36,493 nucleotides of DNA from assembly GCA_949283145.1 (NCBI GenBank), contig CASDRL010000050.1, positions 1 to 36,493 of the forward strand, in the 5' to 3' direction. The position numbers and the translations under genes were made by a program. This document shows positions 15,879 through 24,150 of this stretch, one piece after another. A model generated the notes under the pieces. That model was not told where the DNA came from and ran no database searches. It was given only the letters and a program-made list of their open reading frames with translations. Position 1 is the stretch's first letter; the number at the start of each line of letters is the position of its first letter. The stretch comes from an uncultured Clostridia bacterium. GTDB taxonomy: Bacteria > Bacillota > Clostridia > Christensenellales > CAG-917.

Positions 15879-17499
15879 TGGTGTCGGGTTGTGAAAAGTT
15901 CAAAATCGGTGCGATTTGGTCAAATCTGAGCCTTTCTCCGTGAAAAATTTTACAGTATTTTTCTCTGCCTTCCTACCAAATTTTTCGGGGCAAAATGTTA
16001 CACAAAAATGCTGTCATTTTTGCCTTGTTTCACAGATATATTATAGATTTGCACAAAAGAGCGGGAAGATTGCGCAAACAGCAGCCGGAATTGGCTGTTT
16101 TGCTTGTTTGAGGGGTGGTTTTTGGGTTGGTTGAATGCGATAGTTTTGCTTGAAATGCCGCTCGTTTGCCGGTTTTTGCCCGAGAATGTGTGGGAGGTGT
16201 TTTGATTTAGTCCGTGTTTTGCCGAGATTGTTTCGGTTTTGCGGGCTTTTTTGTGTTGTGTAGCGCCATGTGCGCTGCGTGTTCAGCTGCTGATCTTAGC
16301 TGTGGATAGCGGTTTTGTGTCGCGCGCAGTGGGGATATGATGGTTTTTTATGAAGCGTAGCGGCTGGTTACCTAGAAATGTGACAATTTTGATGTGCGGA
16401 GGACGATGATTTGGTTGTTTTTTTGCTTAACTACGGGCGGAAAGGTGTGGGGTGTGTTGCTGAACGGCTTGCCTCTCAACCCGATTGTGTTTGTGCGGCG
16501 ATTGCGGACGAACTGTTTTTTGTTCCGCGCCGGAGATGTCTTGCAAGGTGCTGTTTTTTGAAACGAGAATCGGTTTATCCCGCGGAAAATCGGCAATGTG
16601 CGGCGGATCGTTTGCTTTGGCGGTGTGGCATTATAGCTATGTTGGGATGTGGTGCGCTGTGGTGTGCGGTGTCGCGGTGAGTAGTGTTGTGAAGCGTTGT
16701 AGTGTGTGGTGCTGTGGCGCGCAGTGCCGCGACGATGTGATCAGAGTCGGTTTTGTATGAATCTGGATCCGGAATATGGTGCCGTTTTGTTCTGTTTCGG
16801 GCAAGCGAAAGGATTTTTGAGCAGGAGATAGACCGGAAAGAGCTAGGGACGTAAAGGTGTCATTGACATTTCTACACAAACGAGCAGTCGGGCGGGAAAT
16901 TCGCCGCGAGAGGAGATTTCGCGGCGTTTTGAGTGCCGTATGTTTGTAAAACCCCGGCGGCAGAGAGAAAGTTTGCAACAAACACGCTAAGAGGAAACCG
17001 ATGATCGCCGCATAATATATATGTGTGTCGATATATTAAGGCGCGGTTCGGGATGGAGAGCAGTGAAAGCGGCGTACCGAAGACAATGCGTTTGTGGTGC
17101 GGCGCAGATGAGCTGCATGGTTACGGGGCGTTCGCGGCGTAATGTAAACCTGCGGCGTCAAATATATTAAAATATCTAAAACGATTGAAAAATAAAATAA
17201 AACAAAGCAAAGCCGGGAATGAAATGTGTCGAGTTATAAGGCGCGGAGGAGAACTTGCCGGGTGATAAGCCTTGGGATGGGGCGGGGTGAGACGCTCGGG
17301 GTGGGGCGATGTCGGAAAGATGCCCGCCCTGCCCGGAGTGTCAAGGACAGGACAAAAAGGGCTCACGCCAAAACCAAGCAATAGACGCGTGTTTAAACCT
17401 GTCCCCGAGTGTTCAAAAATTGAACAAAACAAGCCCGTCCCCAAATGTCCAAAATGAGAGGAAGGGGAGCGGAGAGAGGGAAACGGGGGAGAGGAGAGG

Positions 17500-17528
17500 T
17501 TGCTGTTGCAATTTTAATTATCTATGAT
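17500..17528 (+). promoter_or_regulatory. Promoter of the methylase-helicase operon
   Basis: TTGCTG (17500-17505), a 17-bp spacer and TATGAT (17523-17528). An overlapping alternative is TTGCAA-16-TACAAT. The leader would be about 25-30 nt and carries AAGGAGG. Confidence 0.6.
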
Positions 17529-17561
17529 ACAATTGTAAATAAGCATTCAAGGAGGGCATCT

Positions 17562-19523
17562 ATGATCATCAATATCGGCGATGAGCTGTTGCGGCTGCGC
17601 TCCTTGAAACTTTTAAAAAAGCTGCTTGTTGACAAGACGACCAAGAAAAACATCATGTGGGCGACGGACGCATACAGGGCATTGGGCGCCGGGTATGAGC
17701 GTAATCGTGAGATGGACGAAGATCTCATCACGGGGATGCATGCGGACGTCATAAAGACACGAGCCCGCAAGGCGATGGAGCAGCAATCGGAACGCACCAA
17801 ACAGCACGCAGAGGTTTTCACGCCGCTATGGGTGGTGAAAAAGATGGTGGACCATGCCGATGAAGTGTGGTTCGGCGTGCCGGATATGTTCTTCAAAGAC
17901 GGGGAGCGGACGGAAAAAGTGAAATTCCCCGCAGACGGTGAGGGGTGGCAGGCGTATGTGGACTCCCGCAGGATGGAGATCACATGCGGAGAGGCTCCCT
18001 ACCTTGCGACGCGCTATGATGTCGAAACGGGCGAAGCTATCCCCGCAGATCGTCGCATCGGCATTCTGGACCGCAAATTGCGCGTGGTGACGGAGAATGC
18101 CGAAGGCGAGAGCGAGTGGCTGAAATGGGCGTACAGGGCGTTGGAAGCGACCTACGGATATGAGTTTCAGGGGGACAACCTGCTCATTGCAAGGGTGAAT
18201 GTGCTGATGACATTCGCGGAGCATTTGCAAGCACGCTTTGAACGCAAACCCACCGAGCAGGAATTGAGCCATGCGGCAAACATCATCGTGTGGAATGTGT
18301 GGCAGATGGACGGGCTTTCCGGCACCATCCCGTATTGCAAGGCGGAAGAAGGGGTGCAGATCAGCCTGTTTGAGCTCCTTGACCCGGAGGAGAACGCCCG
18401 CGCTGCTGCCGAGACACAACCCCATTGCATGATCTACAATTGGCGCAGCAAACAGCCCGTGGAATATCTTTCTTTGAAAAAAGGGAGGAATGAGAGCATG
18501 AAATTCGACTACATCATCGGCAACCCGCCCTATCAGGATGAGGCGATCGGCGAAAACGTGACATACGCACCGCCGATATACCATCTCTTTATGGAAGAGG
18601 CGTACAAGATCTCCGACAAAGTGGAGCTAATTCACCCTGCAAGATTTTTGTTCAACGCAGGCTCCACCCCCAAAGATTGGAACAGGAAGATGCTCTCAGA
18701 CCCTCACTTCAAAGTGCTGCACTATGAGCAGAAGAGCGCAAAGATCTTTGCCGACACCGACATAAAGGGCGGTGTGGCGATCTCCTACCGAGATGTGGGC
18801 AAAAAATTCGGCGCGATAGAAACTTTTACCGCGTTTGACGAACTGAACGGGATAATGCGCAAAGTAAACACACCCAAAGAGGATAACATAAGCAAGGTTG
18901 TCTATATTCAAAATAGATTTGATTTAAAACAATTATATGCAGAACATCCAGAAGCTATAGCTGGAATAGGAAGTGACGGCAAAGACAGCCGGTTAGAAAA
19001 AAATATCTTTATTAAACAAAAAGATATCTTTTCGGTCGATCCTCTGGAAGATGCAATCAAAGTAATAGGGATGATTGATGGTAAACGAGTGTGGCGATAT
19101 ATCCCATTGCGATACATTGATAAAAATCATGAAAATCTATTTAAGTATAAAGTAATAGTGCCAACGTCCAATGGTTCGGGAGCGATAGGCGAAGTATTAA
19201 GCACGCCGCTGATCGGCACGCCGCTGATCGGCTATACACGTTCATTTATAGGAATAGGCGCATTTGATAAAGAGGAAGAAGCGGAAGCCGCATTAAAATA
19301 TGTCAAGACGAAGTTTGCTCGTACAATGTTAGGCATCTTAAAGATCACACAGGACAACAATCGCGAAACATGGCGGTATGTCCCGATGCAAGACTTTACG
19401 GTCGATTCCGACATCGACTGGTCTCAGTCGGTGTCCGGGATCGACCGTCAATTATATCGCAAGTACGGGTTGGACCAAAGAGAGATCGAGTTCATCGAGT
19501 CGCATGTCAAGGAGATGGAGTGA
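17562..19523 (+). CDS. Eco57I-like adenine-N6 DNA methylase (restriction-modification M subunit)
   Basis: The 653-residue protein belongs to a family of DNA adenine methyltransferases usually annotated as restriction subunit M or Eco57I-like methylase. Visible motifs are EVFTPLWVVKKMVD (near residue 84, motif X), the SAM-binding stretch EITCGEAPYLATRYD (near 136), the catalytic FDYIIGNPPYQDE with NPPY (near 320), and the conserved C-terminal TPLIGTPLIGYTRSFIGIGAF, which is probably part of a target-recognition domain. The start at ATG 17562 lies 6 nt after AAGGAGG; the upstream in-frame extension is rejected. The TGA overlaps the ATG of the helicase gene by one base, so the two are translationally coupled. 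Expected role: protect self DNA and serve the partner restriction protein. Codon use in 18.9-19.3 kb is AT-richer than the rest, suggesting a horizontally acquired or exchanged specificity part. Confidence 0.85.
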   Translation: MIINIGDELLRLRSLKLLKKLLVDKTTKKNIMWATDAYRALGAGYERNREMDEDLITGMHADVIKTRARKAMEQQSERTKQHAEVFTPLWVVKKMVDHADEVWFGVPDMFFKDGERTEKVKFPADGEGWQAYVDSRRMEITCGEAPYLATRYDVETGEAIPADRRIGILDRKLRVVTENAEGESEWLKWAYRALEATYGYEFQGDNLLIARVNVLMTFAEHLQARFERKPTEQELSHAANIIVWNVWQMDGLSGTIPYCKAEEGVQISLFELLDPEENARAAAETQPHCMIYNWRSKQPVEYLSLKKGRNESMKFDYIIGNPPYQDEAIGENVTYAPPIYHLFMEEAYKISDKVELIHPARFLFNAGSTPKDWNRKMLSDPHFKVLHYEQKSAKIFADTDIKGGVAISYRDVGKKFGAIETFTAFDELNGIMRKVNTPKEDNISKVVYIQNRFDLKQLYAEHPEAIAGIGSDGKDSRLEKNIFIKQKDIFSVDPLEDAIKVIGMIDGKRVWRYIPLRYIDKNHENLFKYKVIVPTSNGSGAIGEVLSTPLIGTPLIGYTRSFIGIGAFDKEEEAEAALKYVKTKFARTMLGILKITQDNNRETWRYVPMQDFTVDSDIDWSQSVSGIDRQLYRKYGLDQREIEFIESHVKEME

Positions 19524-22500
19524 TGGCGCCGGTCATTCAGTCGTTCAAGAGAGTCATCCCCATGGTGTATGCCTACAACACGCCCGGCGTCGGGTATAAC
19601 GACGGTTGGACAAAGATCGGTTACACCGAGAAGCAGACCGTTGAGGATCGCATCCGTCAACAGACGCACACCGCGGGCATACGCGCGGTGCTTGCGTGGA
19701 AGGACAACGCGATGTACAAGGACGGATCCGGGCAATATTTCACGGACCACGACTTTCATGCGTACCTCGAGACGGAGGCGCACGCCGCGCGCCGTCGCGG
19801 GACGGAGTGGTTCAAGCTGGACGGGGTGACGTCGCAGAGATATTTCAACACCTTCGCGATGAGGGAGGGCATAGACTCCTCTTCGGAGCACGCTGTGTAT
19901 GAGCTCCGTGCAGAGCAGGAAAGGGCGGTGGAGCAGACGGCGGCATATTTCGCGAGGGGAGGGAAAGAGTTCCTTTGGAACGCGAAGCCGCGCTTCGGCA
20001 AAACTCTTTCCGCCTATGATCTTGTGCGAAGGATGGGCGCGCAAAAGGTGCTCATCGTCACCAATCGTCCGAGCATCTCCAATTCATGGGCGGAGGATTT
20101 CCGCAAGTTCATCGGATGGCAGACGGAGCTCAGGTTCGTGTCCGACACGGACGCGCTGCAAGGCAAGCCCGGAGTCATCTCAAGAGAAGAGTATGTCTCG
20201 CTCATTTGTTCTCAGGAAGAGGGCAAGGAGAGCGGAATGGTCGCGTTCGAATCGTTGCAAGGACTCAAGGGCGCGATCTATTTCGGAGGAAAGTTCGACA
20301 AGTTGAGGTGGATCGCCGAGAGCGAGTTCGACCTGCTCATCGTGGATGAGGCACAAGAGGGCGTTGACACCTTCCGCACAGACCGCGCGTTTGACCGCAT
20401 CCGACGCAAACACACGCTTTATCTCTCCGGAACGCCGTTTAAACAGTTGGCAAGTGATCAATTCGCGGAAGAGCAGATCTTCAACTGGTCGTATGCGGAC
20501 GAGCAGGAGGCGAAGGAAAATTGGCAGGGCGACGGGTATAATCCGTATGAGCCGCTGCCTCGCCTTGCAATGTTCACCTATCAGCTTTCGCCCATGGTGC
20601 AGGACCGCATCGAAAAGGGACTGGATCTTTCGGATGAGGACACGGTCGACTATGCTTTCGACCTCAACGAGTTTTTCGCGACTGACGAACAGGGGCGGTT
20701 TGAGCACGAGGAGGAGATAAAGAAATTTTTGACGGCGCTTTCCACGCAGGAAAAATATCCGTTCTCCACCCCTGAGCTGCGCGACGAGCTCAGGCATACG
20801 ATGTGGTTTCTCGCGCGCGTCGCGAGTGCCAAAGCGCTGGCTAAGCTCCTCAAAGAGGATCCCGTGTTTTGCGAATACGAGGTGATCGTCGCCGCGGGAG
20901 ACGGCAGGGAAAAGGATGATGACGAGGTGGCGGGCAAAGCCCTCGACCGCGTACGTAAAGCCATTGCCGAGCACGATAAGACCATCACGCTCACCGTGGG
21001 GCAACTCACCGTCGGCATCACCGTCCCGGAGTGGAGCGGTGTGCTGATGCTGTGCAATCTTAAAAGCGCATCGTCATATATGCAGGCGGCATTCCGCGCG
21101 CAGAATCCGTGCATCGTCACGAGGGAAGGAAAACGACTGCGCAAAGAGACGGCATATGTGTTCGATTTCGACCCCGCGCGCACACTCATCATTTTTGACG
21201 AGTTTGCCAACAACCTTTCCAAGAGGACTGTTGACGGCAGGGGCACGGAGAACGATCACAAGGAAAACATCAGGAGGCTGCTCAACTTCTTCCCCGTCCT
21301 CGGTGAGGACGACGAGGGGAAAATGGTGGAGCTGGACGCCGCACAGGTGCTCTCCATCCCGCGCAAACTGAAGTGTAAAGAGGTGGTGCGAAGAGGATTT
21401 ATGTCCAATTTCCTCTTCGCCAACATCACCAATATCTTCGGCGCGCCCCGATTTGTGCTGGATGTCATCGGAAAGATCGATCCCGCGCAGGAAGAGCGGT
21501 TGAAGAAGGCGGAAGAGCCGGATCTTGGCGCCATCACCGATGTCACCGTCGACGAAAAAGGAAATGCCGTTGTTCCTAATGAGATTGTCATAGGAAAGAC
21601 ACAGGAGTTGTTCGGCGACAAGATATTCGAGACCGTTCCCGTAGGAGTGGAGAAAACGTTGTCCGAGATCGGGACGAGCCGCGACATTGACGCCGTGGAG
21701 AGACAGTTGAAAGAGCTCAAAAAAGCCGCCGTGGGCGAGATCAATTCTTCCGTCGTCGCGCCCGCCGCGGAAGAGTACGGCATCACGAAAGGCGCACAAA
21801 AAAGGTTGGAGCGCAGTGTGGAGCAGGATGTCGGAGTCAAGCTCGAAAAACTCAGTGACGACTATCAGAGGCAGGCACGCATCGCGGAGGCGGATCTTGA
21901 GCGCAAGCGCCGTGAAGCGGAGACGGAAGAGGAACTTGCGAAGGCGGAGAAAGACTATCACGACACCGTCGGAGATGCGCTGGCTGCACTTGCCGAGGCG
22001 GTGAAAAATACGGTCAAAGAAGCCATAGAAAACAAACCGCAGGATATCATCAGAGATCTTGAGGAGAAAAAAGCAGAGGATGCAAAGCACAAGGGTGAAG
22101 AAGAGGTCCGCAAGCACTTGCGCGGGTTTGCTCGCACGATCCCGAGCTTTATCATGGCGTATGGCACGGAAAACCTTCGGTTGAGCAATTTTGAGGAAAA
22201 TATCGAAGATGACGTCTTCCGCGAAGTCACCAACCTTACCAAAGAAGAATTCCGCTTTCTACGTGACGGCGCGGACAAGTTCAACCCCGAGACCGGTGAG
22301 ACAGAGCATTTCGACGGGCATCTGTTCGACGAGGTCGTATTCAACGATTCCATCGCCGAATTTATGAAAAAGCGGCAGGAACTTGCGGACTACTTTGACG
22401 AGTCGCATGATGAGGATATCTTCGATTACATCCCGCCGCAAAGGAACAACCAGATCTATACGCCGCGTTGGGTGGTGAAAAAGATGGTGGACCTTCTCGA

Positions 22501-22840
22501 GGAAAATAACCCGGGGTGCTTTGACGATCCTGCGGCGACATTTGCGGACCTTTATATGAAATCCGGGTTGTATATCACCGAGATCGTCAAGAGGCTTTAC
22601 CGCAGCGAGAAGATCAAGGAGGCATTCCCCGATGACAAGACGCGCATAAGGCATATTTTGCGCGAGCAGGTCTTCGGGATGGCGCCCACCCGCATAATTT
22701 ATCTCATCGCGACCAATTACATCTTTGGGTTCGATCCGGAGCTCAAGTGTGAAACGAAAAACTTTGTGCAAGCCGATGCCGCCGATGCCGCAAAGAGGGG
22801 CACATTGAAACGGCTTGTGGACGAAAGTTTCGGGAAATGA
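19523..22840 (+). CDS. GIY-YIG nuclease / SF2 helicase restriction-type protein with partial methylase domain
   Basis: This 1105-residue protein probably cuts or translocates DNA as partner of the methylase. The N-terminus (residues 14-100, VYAYNTPG...WTKIGYT) looks like a GIY-YIG/T5orf172 nuclease domain. A superfamily 2 helicase follows: NAKPRFGKT (153-161) as motif I, DEAQ (275-278) as motif II, SGTPF (302-306) as motif III, and LTVGITVPEW with QAAFRAQNP in the second RecA lobe (about 495-530). A charged Glu/Lys/Arg/Ala region (about 740-900) looks like coiled coil. The C-terminus holds YTPRWVVKKMVDLL (near 980) and ADLYMKSGLYITEI (near 1009), resembling methylase motifs X and I, but no NPPY. 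Its start overlaps the methylase stop (TGATG). Related pairs occur in many Firmicutes; cutting activity and target are unknown. Confidence 0.8.
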   Translation: MAPVIQSFKRVIPMVYAYNTPGVGYNDGWTKIGYTEKQTVEDRIRQQTHTAGIRAVLAWKDNAMYKDGSGQYFTDHDFHAYLETEAHAARRRGTEWFKLDGVTSQRYFNTFAMREGIDSSSEHAVYELRAEQERAVEQTAAYFARGGKEFLWNAKPRFGKTLSAYDLVRRMGAQKVLIVTNRPSISNSWAEDFRKFIGWQTELRFVSDTDALQGKPGVISREEYVSLICSQEEGKESGMVAFESLQGLKGAIYFGGKFDKLRWIAESEFDLLIVDEAQEGVDTFRTDRAFDRIRRKHTLYLSGTPFKQLASDQFAEEQIFNWSYADEQEAKENWQGDGYNPYEPLPRLAMFTYQLSPMVQDRIEKGLDLSDEDTVDYAFDLNEFFATDEQGRFEHEEEIKKFLTALSTQEKYPFSTPELRDELRHTMWFLARVASAKALAKLLKEDPVFCEYEVIVAAGDGREKDDDEVAGKALDRVRKAIAEHDKTITLTVGQLTVGITVPEWSGVLMLCNLKSASSYMQAAFRAQNPCIVTREGKRLRKETAYVFDFDPARTLIIFDEFANNLSKRTVDGRGTENDHKENIRRLLNFFPVLGEDDEGKMVELDAAQVLSIPRKLKCKEVVRRGFMSNFLFANITNIFGAPRFVLDVIGKIDPAQEERLKKAEEPDLGAITDVTVDEKGNAVVPNEIVIGKTQELFGDKIFETVPVGVEKTLSEIGTSRDIDAVERQLKELKKAAVGEINSSVVAPAAEEYGITKGAQKRLERSVEQDVGVKLEKLSDDYQRQARIAEADLERKRREAETEEELAKAEKDYHDTVGDALAALAEAVKNTVKEAIENKPQDIIRDLEEKKAEDAKHKGEEEVRKHLRGFARTIPSFIMAYGTENLRLSNFEENIEDDVFREVTNLTKEEFRFLRDGADKFNPETGETEHFDGHLFDEVVFNDSIAEFMKKRQELADYFDESHDEDIFDYIPPQRNNQIYTPRWVVKKMVDLLEENNPGCFDDPAATFADLYMKSGLYITEIVKRLYRSEKIKEAFPDDKTRIRHILREQVFGMAPTRIIYLIATNYIFGFDPELKCETKNFVQADAADAAKRGTLKRLVDESFGK

Positions 22841-22841
22841 C

Positions 22842-22882
22842 AAAAAAAGAAACGCCCTGCACAATCGGGGCGTTTCTTTTTT
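22842..22882 (+). terminator. Terminator of the methylase-helicase operon
   Basis: AAAAAAGAAACGCCC / GGGGCGTTTCTTTTTT forms a long stem with a T-run, starting 4 bp after the stop codon. Confidence 0.92.
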
Positions 22883-22917
22883 GATAGGAGCAGAACGCCG
22901 GCGGCGGAAATTATTTA

Positions 22918-22946
22918 TTGCGCGGGCGGGGAATGTGTGGTAGACT
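22918..22946 (+). promoter_or_regulatory. nagB promoter
   Basis: TTGCGC (22918-22923), a 17-bp spacer and TAGACT (22941-22946). The leader is about 10 nt and contains the ribosome site GAGGTGG. Confidence 0.5.
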
Positions 22947-22963
22947 GTTTTAGAGGTGGTATT

Positions 22964-24037
22964 ATGAGAATCGCAATCGTCAGAAACGGGAAAGAGCTTG
23001 CAGCGCGCGCTTTTTTGGAGATCAAAAAAGTGCTGGATGAAAAATCCGACGCCGTGATTGGGTTCGCAACGGGCGCAACGCCCCTGCCGCTTTACGAAAA
23101 AATGGCGGACGATCACAAGAAAAACGGCACAAGTTATAAAAACGTGCGCGCGTTCAATTTGGATGAGTATGTCGGTCTGGACAAGAACGACAAGGCGAGT
23201 TTTGCGCGGTTCATGCGCGACAATCTCTTCTCTAAGATAGACATCGACCCCGCCAACACGGACATCCCTAACGGCATGGCGGAGGATCTTTCCGCGGAAT
23301 GCGAGCGGTATTCCGCGATGGTGAAAGAGCATCCCGCGGACATCCAGATCCTCGGCATCGGCGAGAACGGGCACATCGCGTTCAACGAGCCATACACCAA
23401 GCCCGAGGAGCCCACGCACATCGCGCTGCTCACGGCAAGCACACGCGCGGCGAACGCGGGCGCGTTCAAGGATCCGTCCCTCGTGCCGCAATATGCGCTG
23501 ACGATGGGCATCGGCGAGATCCTGACCGCGAAGCGCATCCTGCTGCTCGCGACGGGGGAGAGAAAGGCGCAGGCGGTCTATGACATGATCATGGGGCGCG
23601 ACGATACGTCCTGTCCCGCGGCGGCGCTGAGGAAGCACCCGGACGTCACTGTGGTGCTGGACAAGGCGGCGGCGAGCAAACTCACGTTCGACGAATGGGA
23701 GAAAGCGGCGGCGGAAAGAGAACAGGCTGCGGCAGACGCCGCGGCGGAAGAGCAGCTTGCAGAGGCGACAGCCGATGACGCCGCACCCGAGGAGAATGTG
23801 ACCGAGGAAGCCGCGCCCGAGGAGCCGGAAGAGGTCGCAACCGCGTCCGAAGAAGCCGCTGCCGACGGCGAAGAGACCCCGGCAGAAGAGGAGTCTGCGG
23901 AAGCTCAGGCAGAAGAGGAGTCAGCGGAAGATGTTGCGGAAGAGTCTCGGACGGAAGAGCCGGCAGAGGAGGGCGAGATGGCGGAGGAACAGGCAGCCGA
24001 CGCCGTTGCCGAAGAAGAAAAGCCTGCTGCGGAATAA
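22964..24037 (+). CDS. nagB: Glucosamine-6-phosphate deaminase with long acidic tail
   Basis: NagB converts glucosamine-6-phosphate to fructose-6-phosphate and ammonia. The first 245 residues hold all family motifs: GFATGATPLPLYEKM (near 26), FNLDEYVGL (near 66), LGIGENGHIAFNEP (near 131), and GIGEILTAKRILLLATGERKA (near 185). The family normally ends near residue 240-260. Here an extra tail of about 112 residues (246-357) consists almost only of Ala and Glu, with some Asp, Pro, Ser and Thr, and would be strongly negative and disordered or helical. The reading frame is uninterrupted and codon use is similar, so the tail appears to be genuine. GyrA in this window ends in a similar but shorter tail. 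The start at ATG 22964 follows GAGGTGG; an upstream ATG lies in the promoter. With GlmM it touches the amino-sugar branch point. Confidence 0.92.
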   Translation: MRIAIVRNGKELAARAFLEIKKVLDEKSDAVIGFATGATPLPLYEKMADDHKKNGTSYKNVRAFNLDEYVGLDKNDKASFARFMRDNLFSKIDIDPANTDIPNGMAEDLSAECERYSAMVKEHPADIQILGIGENGHIAFNEPYTKPEEPTHIALLTASTRAANAGAFKDPSLVPQYALTMGIGEILTAKRILLLATGERKAQAVYDMIMGRDDTSCPAAALRKHPDVTVVLDKAAASKLTFDEWEKAAAEREQAAADAAAEEQLAEATADDAAPEENVTEEAAPEEPEEVATASEEAAADGEETPAEEESAEAQAEEESAEDVAEESRTEEPAEEGEMAEEQAADAVAEEEKPAAE

Positions 24038-24070
24038 AGCCGCAGGGCGCCGGATCAAAGAAAAGCACGA

Positions 24071-24101
24071 ACAATGCCGCGGCAAGATTCCGCGGCATTG
24101 T
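24071..24101. terminator. Perfect hairpin between nagB and the lipid kinase gene
   Basis: ACAATGCCGCGG / CCGCGGCATTGT (24071-24082 and 24090-24101) is a 12-bp perfect stem between convergent genes. The T-run is weak on both sides, but it probably terminates transcription. Confidence 0.65.
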
Positions 24102-24150
24102 TATGTCTTTGAGATGTTGGTTTTGCCGGAAAGCGCAGGAAAACGGCAAA

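Larger units (their letters stand above)
13180..17499. other. Gene-free region with parS cluster; candidate origin/centromere
   Basis: For over 4 kb there is no ORF with family resemblance, good ribosome site and sensible codon use; the open frames are short, rich in Cys, Phe and Trp, and inconsistent. The base composition of the plus strand changes by eye from C- and A-rich (about 14.3-15.3 kb, for example 25 C and 7 G in 15001-15060) to G- and T-rich (about 15.45-16.8 kb, for example 26 G and 6 C in 15541-15600). The switch lies near 15.3-15.5 kb, among the parS sites. Weak DnaA-box-like sequences are TGTTGATAA (13319-13327), TGTGGAAAA (15734-15742) and TGTGGATAG (16301-16309). An AT-rich patch lies at 17158-17207. 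Confidence 0.55.

Noticed and set aside
19204..19233. Duplication ACGCCGCTGATCGGC twice in the methylase gene
   Set aside because: The encoded TPLIGTPLIGYT is, to my knowledge, a normal conserved segment of this methylase family, so it is not a mutation.
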